Under the pieces are notes generated by a model that made no database searches, had not been told where the DNA came from, and saw only the letters and a list, made by a program, of their open reading frames with translations. Of a DNA stretch of 64,000 nucleotides, positions 43,334 to 51,740 are shown one piece after another. Origin of the DNA: Ferrimonas marina (GTDB lineage: Bacteria; Pseudomonadota; Gammaproteobacteria; Enterobacterales; Shewanellaceae); contig NZ_FQXG01000005.1 in assembly GCF_900129905.1 (NCBI RefSeq), forward strand, positions 179,604 through 243,603, written 5' to 3'. A program made the translations under genes and the position numbers. The first letter of the stretch is position 1. Each line of letters starts with the position of its first letter.

Positions 43334-43359
43334 GACTCATAGTCCGTAGACCAATAGGC
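43334..43359 (+). promoter_or_regulatory. C-box operator of the controller protein
   Basis: GACT-CAT-AGTC (43334-43344) is a perfect match to the restriction-modification controller consensus GACT-N3-AGTC. A weaker half-matching box GACC-AAT-AGGC lies at 43349-43359, 15 bases centre to centre, the usual tandem arrangement. A single such pair ahead of an XRE gene indicates self-regulation. Confidence 0.75.
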
Positions 43360-43404
43360 TACACACGCAGACTATCTATCCCATAGACATATGGGGTATG
43401 TAGA

Positions 43405-43632
43405 TTGAAATCAAATGTTTGCCATGAGTTTGGTGCCCGAATAAAACAGTTGCGCCAAGCCAAGGGACTGAGCCAAGAGCAACTTGCCGATATTGCCGAG
43501 TTAGACCGCACCTATATCAGTGGTATAGAGCGCGGTATACGCAATGTCGGGTTAGTTAACATCGATAAACTGGCGAATGCACTACAAATTACGCTGGCTG
43601 AGCTGTTTCGATTTGAGCGGATGCAGCCATGA
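43405..43632 (+). CDS. XRE-type controller (C) protein
   Basis: DNA-binding protein of 75 residues with a helix-turn-helix (IKQLRQAKGLSQEQLADIAELDRTYISGIERG), the length and pattern of restriction-modification controller proteins. Start is TTG at 43405; no in-frame ATG or GTG is near and no ribosome site is visible, so the message may be leaderless as in other C genes. Its stop overlaps the next gene's start (ATGA), coupling it to the nuclease-helicase. The C-box upstream indicates autoregulation and delayed effector expression. Confidence 0.88.
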   Translation: MKSNVCHEFGARIKQLRQAKGLSQEQLADIAELDRTYISGIERGIRNVGLVNIDKLANALQITLAELFRFERMQP

Positions 43633-45611
43633 AGCGCGCCCTGTACTCCGCCTCTCTGCCACAGTTTTATGTAACCTCCGCCGAAGAAGTCTGTGGGACC
43701 ATCACCACGGGCCACACACAGGAGATCGTGCATGAGCAGACCGGCGCATGGCTGACACAGGTTGAAGTGTTACGGCGAGAGCAGCTGTTCTCACCAGAAG
43801 GACATATCTTCTTCGAATTCCTAATTCCTCGGATGGGTCGCCGAGCCGATGTAGTGCTTCTTTATCGTGGTGTTCTCTATGTCATCGAATTCAAGGCAGG
43901 TGAAAAGGCCTACCGCTCAGGGGACATAAGACAAGCCGAAGGCTACGCACTGGATCTCAGAAATTTCCATCAAGGCAGCCATGACAAGACCATCGTACCG
44001 ATACTGGTCGCAACGGATGCCCCAACGGCAAGTTGGCAACTCGACTTTCCCGATCAAGGGTTTGGGGGAAGAGTGGCGAAGCCAATCTGTACCAATGCCA
44101 AGGCTTTGCACCAAGTCATAGATCAGATCGCGGATACGCTCGCCTTGCCAGAGATCACCGAAGTCAGTGGTTGGGAGTCGTCACCTTACATGCCAACCCC
44201 CACGATTATCGAAGCCGCACAAGCCCTCTATGGCGACCACCAGGTCGAGGAGATCGCCCGACACGATGCGGGAGCGATCAATCTAAACCAAACCTCTCAA
44301 TGCCTCGACAGCATCATCCATCAAGCTCGTCTGGAAAAAAGAAAAGTCATCTGCTTTGTCACCGGTGTTCCAGGCGCGGGTAAAACCTTGGTCGGACTGA
44401 ATGTAGCCACCAACCATGCCAACCCTGAGGATGAAGAGCACGCTGTATTCCTTTCTGGAAATGGACCATTGGTCTCGGTTCTCAGAGAAGCTTTGGCTCG
44501 TGATGAAGTGCAACGACTAGGTGGTGCCATCAGTAAGACACAGGCACGCCGGAAGGTGGAGTCCATGGTCCAAAACATTCACCACTTTCGTGACGAGTAT
44601 GTGCAAAACAACGATGCTCCAAAAGATAAAGTGGTCATCTTTGATGAAGCGCAACGTGCTTGGGATCGAGCGATCGCTTCAGACTTTATGCGAAGAAAGC
44701 GAGGACAGCGAAACTTCGATAAATCGGAGCCAGAGTTTCTGATTGAGGTAATGGATCGCCACAGCGACTGGTGCGCCATCGTGACCTTGATCGGCGGTGG
44801 CCAGGAGATAAATAAAGGCGAAGCCGGTTTGTCTGGCTGGATAGATGCGCTAGCTTCTAGGTTTCCAGATTGGCAGGTGCATTACTCAAACCAATTGAAG
44901 CAAGCTGAGTATGCCGGGGGCAGTGTTGACTTAAAGTTATTGGGCAGTCGTGGACAGAGTACTAATGCGCTTCATTTGGCTGCCTCTATGCGCTCATTCA
45001 GGGCGGAGTACCTATCGCACTTTGTTCATCACTTGATTCACAATGACAGCTACCAGGCCGCTGAGTACTTCGCCAAATTAAGAGGCAACTACCCCATAAA
45101 GTTGACCCGCGACCTCACGAGGGCGAAAGCCTGGTTGAAATCGATGGCCCGCGGCGTGGATAGCCTAGGCATGGTGGCCGCTTCCGACAGTCAGCGACTC
45201 AAAGCGGAAGGGATTTTCGTCAAAAATGAGATCGACCCGGCCGTTTGGTTTCTCAACGATCCGAAAGACATTCGGTCTAGCCATTTTCTCGAGGATGTAG
45301 CAACAGAGTTTGATGTTCAGGGGTTGGAACTGGACTGGGTGCTAGTCGCATGGGACGCTAACTACCGCTACACCAATGGACAATTTGAGCAATGGCAATT
45401 TGCCGGTACTAAATGGCAACACAGACGCGGTGAAGCAAAGCAACGATACCTAGAAAACGCCTATCGCGTGCTATTGACCAGAGCTCGCCAAGGTATGGTG
45501 ATCTTCATTCCGGCTGGCAACGACGAGGACAGCACACGGAAATGCTCGTTCTACGACGAAACGTATCACTATCTCAAGGCCTGCGGTATACCAGAGCTAG
45601 CTATTGGGTAG
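43629..45611 (+). CDS. PD-(D/E)XK nuclease - DUF2075 helicase protein
   Basis: Protein of 660 residues. The N-terminus holds a PD-(D/E)XK nuclease core, RADVV and VIEFKAG (Asp74, Glu87, Lys89). Then comes a DUF2075/Schlafen-type P-loop helicase: Walker A GVPGAGKT (246-253), Walker B VVIFDEAQ (Asp339-Glu340) and the superfamily I end motif RVLLTRARQGMVIFIP. It probably moves on and cuts foreign nucleic acid. Overlaps the controller gene by 4 bases and ends at a terminator shared with the downstream tRNA remnant. Codon use looks AT-richer than in the chromosomal genes, suggesting transfer. Confidence 0.88.
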   Translation: MKRALYSASLPQFYVTSAEEVCGTITTGHTQEIVHEQTGAWLTQVEVLRREQLFSPEGHIFFEFLIPRMGRRADVVLLYRGVLYVIEFKAGEKAYRSGDIRQAEGYALDLRNFHQGSHDKTIVPILVATDAPTASWQLDFPDQGFGGRVAKPICTNAKALHQVIDQIADTLALPEITEVSGWESSPYMPTPTIIEAAQALYGDHQVEEIARHDAGAINLNQTSQCLDSIIHQARLEKRKVICFVTGVPGAGKTLVGLNVATNHANPEDEEHAVFLSGNGPLVSVLREALARDEVQRLGGAISKTQARRKVESMVQNIHHFRDEYVQNNDAPKDKVVIFDEAQRAWDRAIASDFMRRKRGQRNFDKSEPEFLIEVMDRHSDWCAIVTLIGGGQEINKGEAGLSGWIDALASRFPDWQVHYSNQLKQAEYAGGSVDLKLLGSRGQSTNALHLAASMRSFRAEYLSHFVHHLIHNDSYQAAEYFAKLRGNYPIKLTRDLTRAKAWLKSMARGVDSLGMVAASDSQRLKAEGIFVKNEIDPAVWFLNDPKDIRSSHFLEDVATEFDVQGLELDWVLVAWDANYRYTNGQFEQWQFAGTKWQHRRGEAKQRYLENAYRVLLTRARQGMVIFIPAGNDEDSTRKCSFYDETYHYLKACGIPELAIG

Positions 45612-45620
45612 CTCAAACAT

Positions 45621-45655
45621 AAAAGGCGCAGCGGTTACTAACCTGCTGCGCCTTT
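45621..45655. terminator. Bidirectional terminator next to attL
   Basis: AAAAGGCGCAGC / GCTGCGCCTTT stem with loop GGTTACTAACCT. On the minus strand it lies directly after the tRNA 3' end copy, so it was probably the terminator of tRNA-Ile2 before the island inserted. On the plus strand it ends the helicase gene. Confidence 0.85.
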
Positions 45656-45660
45656 CTGTA

Positions 45661-45685
45661 TATGGTGGCCCCTGAGGGACTTGAA
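45661..45685. repeat. Distal attachment site (tRNA-Ile2 3' end copy)
   Basis: 25 bases (TATGGTGGCCCCTGAGGGAC plus TTGAA) are identical to 60655-60679 and reproduce the last 23 bases of tRNA-Ile2(CAU) plus TA of its flank. This is the distal duplicate made by integration. Confidence 0.9.
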
Positions 45686-45738
45686 GCCACCGCTGAAGCG
45701 CCCGCCATATCATCACCTAGCACATAGAAGACCCGGCC

Positions 45739-45763
45739 CGTGTTACTAACTGTGTTACTAAAA
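45739..45763 (+). repeat. Integrase arm-type repeat, left end
   Basis: Two GTGTTACT units in tandem (CGTGTTACTAACTGTGTTAC then TAAAA). A version with three differences occurs at 60513-60537 at the other end of the island, so these are probable integrase or excisionase arm sites. Confidence 0.65.
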
Positions 45764-45809
45764 GTGAGCGCTTGGGAGTTTTGTGCTTTTGGCAATGCTA
45801 TGAACTACG

Positions 45810-46418
45810 CTAAGTTGCTTTCCGACCGCAGCTTGGGCATTGGCGGTAAAACCCAAGACCGGTCTTCTTCGATATGCTACGCCCACACCCCTCACAATTC
45901 CGTTGGTAACTCCGTTGATTCACGCTTCTTGCTCTTAGCCGGTCAGCCTCAATGCGCTCCCGAACTCGCTTTTGGATCTCGTCTGTCGATGCCCGAAGTA
46001 GTTCTTTTAGCGGGTGCTTACCTTGAAGGTCTCTGACTTGCTCTTCAAGCTCCGCCACTTGCCTTTCCAAGTGAGCGCACTTTTTTTGCCACTTCCCTAG
46101 CTCCCTGACATGTTTGTCCAGCGATATTTTCTTGAAGGGTTCTAGCGCGCACTCCACCTCATCAAGCGTAGCGTAGAAAAACTCCTGCTCTCTTTCGGAA
46201 GGGACGCCCGAACGAACAAATCGCTTATGGATGCTCCTCTCGACTTCCACAGGGTCATCGACAAGTACTGATGAAACAACTTCCCAGTCAGTGAAGCCGC
46301 CATAGCCTTGAGTGTTGAGTTCTCTAAGCCGCTTCTCCACGCTGCGGCCATGCGTCATCCCAACTTTGCAAAACCTAGCGTTAGACTTGGGCCGCAAGTG
46401 ATATACGTAACCAGCCAT
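45810..46418 (-). CDS. GIY-YIG/T5orf172-like nuclease with coiled coil and zinc ribbon
   Basis: Protein of 202 residues. The N-terminus (MAGYVYHLRPKSNARFCKVGMTHG...EKRLRELNTQG) and EVERSIHKRF match the T5orf172 branch of the GIY-YIG superfamily. A coiled-coil region (about 105-140) leads to a C-terminal zinc ribbon CEGCGRS...CPSCGRK. A role in cutting or modifying DNA is likely; target unknown. It is the first gene inside the left end of the island and is read towards the attachment site. Confidence 0.8.
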   Translation of the reverse strand: MAGYVYHLRPKSNARFCKVGMTHGRSVEKRLRELNTQGYGGFTDWEVVSSVLVDDPVEVERSIHKRFVRSGVPSEREQEFFYATLDEVECALEPFKKISLDKHVRELGKWQKKCAHLERQVAELEEQVRDLQGKHPLKELLRASTDEIQKRVRERIEADRLRARSVNQRSYQRNCEGCGRSISKKTGLGFYRQCPSCGRKAT

Positions 46419-46593
46419 TAGGCATCATTCCTTGATAGGGTCTTATCCCTTTGCTCTAGCATGCTAATTCTAAATCCTAGTACAACAGGCTGATTACGTT
46501 AAAGAATAAGGGTAACCATCCCATCGTGCATACCCCTCCTCACTCGGTAGGCTCGGACATGCCGTTGCCTTTTTGTCGCATATAAACGCTCGA

Positions 46594-49500
46594 CTAAATG
46601 CCAGCCTGTATCCCCTTAACCAACATCCCCAGCACCAGTTTGTTGAACTCCCGTGCCACATCATCATTCGAGAGATACTCGGTCGTCAGTTGCTTGTGAG
46701 ACGCCATCGCTTCGATCATGGCTGTCTGCATCGCCTGCGGGAAATCCCCCATCATGATCTGGGCCTCACTGTTGTTCTCCACCTGGGCCATCACGGTTTC
46801 GTTCTCGCTGATCTTGGACACAGCCCCCTGCAGCAGGGTCAGCTTGTCGCCGTCGGTGGTCTCAGCGCCGAACAGGTCGTTCATGCGCTCCAGGATCTCC
46901 GACAGCATATCCTTCTTTTGCTCTTTGGGAGCCGCACTGCCCATGGCCGTAGCGCCTATCAGGCCACCACCTTCGCCCTCTTTGAGCTTAAGGTCTTGGG
47001 TGCGCTTCTCCTTCAGGCTGTAGTGGCTGAGCACCACGGCATCGAGATCGATCTCTTCCTCTTCGATCACTTCCTGGCGAAGCAACGGAGCCAAGTGCCT
47101 AGCGAACACGTTCAGCTCTTCCAGCTCCTCGTCGTTGAACGGGGTGATTTGGGAGACAAACTCATAAAAGCGCACATAGCTGCCCACATCCTTCTTAAAG
47201 ATGTCCAGCTCACTGCGCGCCTCCTCCGCCATTTTGACGCTGCGCTCGGCATTGGCCTTGTCTGCTTCCGTCCCCTTCAGCGCAATGGCCTTCAGGGTCT
47301 TCCTGGTCTCTCTGAGGGTCTCATTGGCGTGCTGATAGCGTTTGATAAAGCGATCGGCTGCAGGCTTGATATAGCCGGTCAGGGCCTGCGCACCCCGCTT
47401 GGGATCGAAGTAGGCATCAGCAAAGGCCTTCACCTCACTGCGCACAATGATGGTGCTGTCTTCCAGCTTGTGTTGCAGGTCGTACACCACATTGGGATCG
47501 GTCGGCGTCTCGATCTTTGCGACCTCGAAGTACTCTTGGAACTCGTCTTGAATGTCCTGTGGCTCATTGACGAAATCCAGCACATAGGTGCTGTCCTTGC
47601 CCGGATAAGTGCGGTTAAGACGCGATAGGGTTTGGATGCAGTCCACCCCGGTCAGCTTCTTATCCACGTACATTGCACACAGCTTGGGCTGATCGAAGCC
47701 GGTCTGGAATTTGTTGGCCACCAGCATGACCTGATACTCATCGGTATCAAACTTCTGCCGCATCTCGCTCGGCTTCAGCCCTGGATTCATGTTGGACTCG
47801 GTAAAAGGCACCGGGCCGCTTTCCGGGTCGTTCACCTCACCAGAGAAGGCCACCATTGCCTGAATGCGCTTGTAGCCCTGCTCCTTCACGTATTTGTCGA
47901 ACGCCAGCTTGTAGCGCACCGCTTCCATCCGGCTGGACGTCACCACCATCGCCTTAGCCTCACCGGCCAGCAGGTGCATGATGTTCTCACGGAAGTGCTC
48001 AATGATGATCTTGGCTTTCTGGCCAATGTTGTGTGGATGAAGTGCCACCCATTTTGACAGCTTAGACTTGGCCTTTTTGCTGTCCACCTCCTCGTCCGCT
48101 TCTTGGCCTTTCATCGCCAAGCGGTACGCCAGCTTGTAGTTGGTGTAGTTCTTCAGCACATCCAGGATGAAGCCTTCCTCGATGGCCTGACGCATGGTGT
48201 AGCAGTGGAAGGGCTTAGGCTTGTTCTCAGCGCTTTGCGGGATAGTCGGGTCATCCGGGCGGCCAAATAGCTCCAGGGTCTTTGCCTTGGGCGTCGCGGT
48301 AAAGGCGAAGTAACTGATCTTGTCCGAACCTCCCCGTGCCGCCAGCGTCGCGTTCATAACGTCCTCGGCTGACCACTCCTCGTCTTCCTTCAGCTGCTCG
48401 GCCATCAACACTTCACGCAGTTGGCGAGCCGTGCTGCCGCTTTGGCTGGAGTGAGCCTCATCGGCGATCACTGCGAAGGTACGATCCTTCAAGCCGGTGC
48501 TTTCCTGAATGGCCTTGAGCACGTGCGGAAAGGTCTGAATGGTGACAATGATGATTGGCGTGTTGCTGGCCAGTGCTTCGGTCAGCTTGGCCGACTTGCT
48601 GCCCTGCCCCTCATCCCGGTTGATCTTACCCACCACTCCATCGGCGTGCTCGAACTGGCCGATAGTGTCCTGCAGCTGACTATCCAGCACGGTACGGTCG
48701 GTAATAACGATCACAGAGTTGAAGTACTTATCACCTTGGGTGTTGCGCAGCGATGCGGCCTGATGGGACAGCCAGGCAATGGAGTTGGATTTACCAGAAC
48801 CAGCAGAGTGTTGGATCAGATACTTCTGGCCCGTGCCTTCAAAACGCACCGCATCCAACAGAGAGTTCACCACACTCCACTGGTGATAGCGCGGGAAGAT
48901 CATGGTCTCCTTGCGCTGTTGATTGCCCACTGCGTCGAATTTCTCTTTGACCTCGAGGTGCATAAAGCGCTGCAGGATTTTCAGCAGGTTGTCGCGCTGG
49001 AACACTTCATCCCACAGGTATTCGGTGGCGTAGCGGTTCTCATCTGCAGGGGTGTCGTTGCCCGCGCCGCCCGCCTCTGTGCCCCGGTTAAAGGGCAGGA
49101 AGAAGGTGTCCTTGCCTGCCAGCTTGGTAGTCATCGCCACCTCGAACTGGTTCACCGCAAAGTGCACCAGGGCACCGCGCTTAAACTTCAGCAGCGGCTC
49201 ATCTTTTCTGTCCGTCTTAGGTTTGCGGTCATAGCGGTACTGCTTCTTAGCGTTCTCCAGGCTCTGCTTGAAGCAGGACTTCAGCTCCAGCGTAGCGACG
49301 GGCAGGCCATTCAAGAACAGGGTGAGATCGATGCGGCCATCGTAGCCATGTGGGCTGTAGATGAGCTCAGGCACCACCCTAAGGCGGTTCTTGTGATAGC
49401 GCAGGCTTAGCTCGGGGTTGAGCTCAGAGTCCGGCTTAAAGCTGGCCACCTTGATACGCACGCCGCGATCTTTGATCTCATTGCGCAGCAGCCACAGCGT

Positions 49501-49749
49501 GCCCTCACGTTCTAACTGGCGCACAGCGGCATTAAGCAGATGGCGCTCCGGCTCCTTGCCATAGACGGCGGTATAGCGCTCCCATGTGTCCGGTTGGGTC
49601 TCCTGCACATAGGCCAGCAGGTCTTCCGGGTACAGCGCCCGCTCTTTGTCGTAGTTGGCGGTATTGCCCACCTGCCAGCCCTGAGACTCCAGAGCAGCGA
49701 TGATGTGGTTTTGGAAGGTCAGCTCCAGGGCTTTGGTATTACTGTTCAT
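46594..49749 (-). CDS. hsdR: Type I restriction enzyme R subunit
   Basis: Motor and nuclease subunit of about 1051 residues. The N-terminal nuclease core is DGRIDLTLFLNGLPVATLELKS; the superfamily II helicase has Walker A SAGSGKS, DEAH (IADEAHSSQ) and motif FAFTATPK. The C-terminal helical part binds HsdM. With HsdM and HsdS it cuts unmodified DNA after translocation. Last gene of the operon, after a GIY-YIG gene. The ATG at 49755 two codons earlier is an alternative. A divergent second copy of its first codons lies at 50803-50854. Confidence 0.95.
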   Translation of the reverse strand: MNSNTKALELTFQNHIIAALESQGWQVGNTANYDKERALYPEDLLAYVQETQPDTWERYTAVYGKEPERHLLNAAVRQLEREGTLWLLRNEIKDRGVRIKVASFKPDSELNPELSLRYHKNRLRVVPELIYSPHGYDGRIDLTLFLNGLPVATLELKSCFKQSLENAKKQYRYDRKPKTDRKDEPLLKFKRGALVHFAVNQFEVAMTTKLAGKDTFFLPFNRGTEAGGAGNDTPADENRYATEYLWDEVFQRDNLLKILQRFMHLEVKEKFDAVGNQQRKETMIFPRYHQWSVVNSLLDAVRFEGTGQKYLIQHSAGSGKSNSIAWLSHQAASLRNTQGDKYFNSVIVITDRTVLDSQLQDTIGQFEHADGVVGKINRDEGQGSKSAKLTEALASNTPIIIVTIQTFPHVLKAIQESTGLKDRTFAVIADEAHSSQSGSTARQLREVLMAEQLKEDEEWSAEDVMNATLAARGGSDKISYFAFTATPKAKTLELFGRPDDPTIPQSAENKPKPFHCYTMRQAIEEGFILDVLKNYTNYKLAYRLAMKGQEADEEVDSKKAKSKLSKWVALHPHNIGQKAKIIIEHFRENIMHLLAGEAKAMVVTSSRMEAVRYKLAFDKYVKEQGYKRIQAMVAFSGEVNDPESGPVPFTESNMNPGLKPSEMRQKFDTDEYQVMLVANKFQTGFDQPKLCAMYVDKKLTGVDCIQTLSRLNRTYPGKDSTYVLDFVNEPQDIQDEFQEYFEVAKIETPTDPNVVYDLQHKLEDSTIIVRSEVKAFADAYFDPKRGAQALTGYIKPAADRFIKRYQHANETLRETRKTLKAIALKGTEADKANAERSVKMAEEARSELDIFKKDVGSYVRFYEFVSQITPFNDEELEELNVFARHLAPLLRQEVIEEEEIDLDAVVLSHYSLKEKRTQDLKLKEGEGGGLIGATAMGSAAPKEQKKDMLSEILERMNDLFGAETTDGDKLTLLQGAVSKISENETVMAQVENNSEAQIMMGDFPQAMQTAMIEAMASHKQLTTEYLSNDDVAREFNKLVLGMLVKGIQAGI

Positions 49750-49779
49750 TCCCATATTCTCAAATCACATGATTCAGTG

Positions 49780-50679
49780 TTATTCCGGCGAATCCAATTG
49801 TTGCTGCTGCCATTCGCCATAGGTTTGCGCCTTACCTTCAACAACCCACATCTTGCGACCGTTGCAGTTGTACCCGCACAGCACCGCAGCGGCGGCACTA
49901 GGACTGTTGAAGGCATGGTCATCAATGAACTTCGCACTGTCTCCATCCTGCTCGATGACACCACTCTCCAACAGTGACAACCACAGTCCATGGTAATTGC
50001 TGTGACTGTTTCGCCCCTGCATCTTCGCAACCGCTCCCGCAGACACCACAAACTCGCCATCCACTTCCTGCGCTACCGCACTGACACCATGTTTAGTTAC
50101 GGCCAATTCAAAACGTGGAGCAGACTTCTCCGCTAGTGCCGTAACCTTTGCGCCGGGCTCACGTAAAAAGTCATAACCCAAGGCCGGCAACAGGGTCTTT
50201 ATCTGCTCAATAAAGAACGCCATATCGGCCAAGTCCGCCTCGGGCAAGGCGTCGTACTGGTGCTCAGTGCCATTAACCAGGCTGCATCGTCCTGAGCCTT
50301 TAGCCATCGCCATTAACTGACACTCCAGATACTTTATATGGGCCTTGGTCAGGTTCTGATCCTTGCTGGTCACCAAACACACCTTTTCCCAAAAGTCCTT
50401 GCCGCCCTTTCCCTCTGGCCGGTTATGCTGGCGAAGGCGATCAGCCACATTGTCGGACTCGCCGATGTAGACCTTTGGCCGACTACTATTGTCTGGATCC
50501 GGCCCCACCAGAAAGTACACCCCGGTGCGGGCACACTCTGGACGCTTTACCAACTCCGCCAGGCGACTGCGGGGAGCCGTCAATACGTGACCCGTCCAGT
50601 TAACAATCTCGGCAGTAAGAAGTCCGTGGGGGCTGCCATCGACTAAAAATAAACGGATGCTGCGTCCCTGCACACTCAT
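49780..50679 (-). CDS. GIY-YIG nuclease with C-terminal DUF4357
   Basis: Protein of 299 residues. Central GIY-YIG motif GVYFLVG...VYIGESDNVADRLRQH (about 52-90) and Glu in KYLECQLM. C-terminal DUF4357 (about 255-290: FNSPSAAAAVLCG, then WVVEGKAQTYGEW). Such proteins are often found inside type I restriction loci. It lies between hsdR and an old gene-junction remnant, with a good AAGGACT ribosome site, so it entered as a cassette. Role in defence or in antagonism of it is unknown. Confidence 0.88.
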   Translation of the reverse strand: MSVQGRSIRLFLVDGSPHGLLTAEIVNWTGHVLTAPRSRLAELVKRPECARTGVYFLVGPDPDNSSRPKVYIGESDNVADRLRQHNRPEGKGGKDFWEKVCLVTSKDQNLTKAHIKYLECQLMAMAKGSGRCSLVNGTEHQYDALPEADLADMAFFIEQIKTLLPALGYDFLREPGAKVTALAEKSAPRFELAVTKHGVSAVAQEVDGEFVVSAGAVAKMQGRNSHSNYHGLWLSLLESGVIEQDGDSAKFIDDHAFNSPSAAAAVLCGYNCNGRKMWVVEGKAQTYGEWQQQQLDSPE

Positions 50680-50697
50680 AACTCAGTCCTTAACTTT

Positions 50698-50854
50698 TCA
50701 GGCGGATGTGCCTTGTATGACATGGTTCCTTACGATCTTGGCGATGCGTTGACGCTCGGCGGGTAGATCCGGAAACGCTTGGACCCACTGCCCCCTGTAG
50801 CGCCAGGGAGATAACGATATGATTTTGGAAGTTCAGCTCTAGGGCTTTAGCGTC
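50698..50854 (-). pseudogene. Junction remnant: hsdR-like 5' end fused to another gene's 3' end
   Basis: From the minus-strand ATG at 50854 the reading MDAKALELNFQNHIVISL closely resembles the hsdR start (NSNTKALELTFQNHIIAAL) for about 17 codons. Then the frame changes, and the next frame reads WRYRGQWVQAFPDLPAERQR and on to a stop near 50698, which looks like the end of an unrelated protein. This marks a recombination point where an [unknown 3' end + GIY-YIG] segment was inserted at the original hsdR start. Confidence 0.7.
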
Positions 50855-51740
50855 CATGATCATTGTGCTCATTGCCTTGGTCGTAGTATTGCTTCATAGC
50901 ACTCAATAGGCTTCTCCCATTTGGGCTTTGCGTTAAATAGATGTAAGCTGACAGCCAGTTGTTCTGTAACGCAAAGAACAAATCCAAAAAATATTCCTGT
51001 TCCCAAGTAAAGTCTGCTGTATTGGCTTTAAAGTTGGTGGTTATTGGCTGAGCCTCAGCAACGATTTCATTGATGAAATCCGTTTCAAGCGGATCGATGC
51101 CTGCAATAAAATAGCGGTCATCAATTGCTACGAGCGTGAACCGCCCGTTTGCAACCATGCGCATTGCTATCTCCACGACTTCATTGTGCGCCTCTTCAGG
51201 AATTTGCCATAACATTTCTACCCAATCGCGATCTGGCAAATAGTTATCAAATACAACCTTCGCATGAGCATGTAGTGGCGGACCTGCTAGTAGTTCCGCA
51301 TCTGCATTACGGATGAACTGGCGAAGAACCACTCCAAAGGTTTCGGCAGCGGTCTTAGCTTCACGTTCATAAATTTCGTGCTTGATGCGACGAAACATGG
51401 TGTAAGAAACAAGCAGTTCACTATGGAAACTAGGTGGCCTCAGGTTTCTAGCCAACATCAAAATACTTTCATCTATGCGTAGCTCTTGATCCCGCTTTTC
51501 TTCAATACGGCGGGTCTCTAGCTCCTGATGATATTTACGATATGCGATGATCGCAGTGATTGCGGTTGCAAGACCACCGAGCCCTTGAAAAATGTCCCAT
51601 AATCCCCCCGAGACGAAGCCCCAAAGCTTGGCAACTGAGATAATGGCAAAGAACCCAGCAGTCCAAACCATTAGATGGGAGCCTATCAGCACGCCCATTG
51701 CGAACACCCACTTCGGCTTTAGCTCTTCACTAAGCGACAT
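50847..51740 (-). CDS. Membrane-anchored hypothetical in the hsd operon
   Basis: Protein of 297 residues. Two membrane segments (about 12-40 and 47-66) are followed by a charged coiled region (KYHQELETRRIEEKRDQELRI) and a cytoplasmic helical domain of about 200 residues. No family recognised. Its start overlaps the end of hsdS by 11 bases, so it is translationally coupled, and its stop overlaps the hsdR-like remnant. Genes of this kind may modify restriction or form an accessory membrane-linked effector; no direct evidence. Confidence 0.8.
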   Translation of the reverse strand: MSLSEELKPKWVFAMGVLIGSHLMVWTAGFFAIISVAKLWGFVSGGLWDIFQGLGGLATAITAIIAYRKYHQELETRRIEEKRDQELRIDESILMLARNLRPPSFHSELLVSYTMFRRIKHEIYEREAKTAAETFGVVLRQFIRNADAELLAGPPLHAHAKVVFDNYLPDRDWVEMLWQIPEEAHNEVVEIAMRMVANGRFTLVAIDDRYFIAGIDPLETDFINEIVAEAQPITTNFKANTADFTWEQEYFLDLFFALQNNWLSAYIYLTQSPNGRSLLSAMKQYYDQGNEHNDHGR

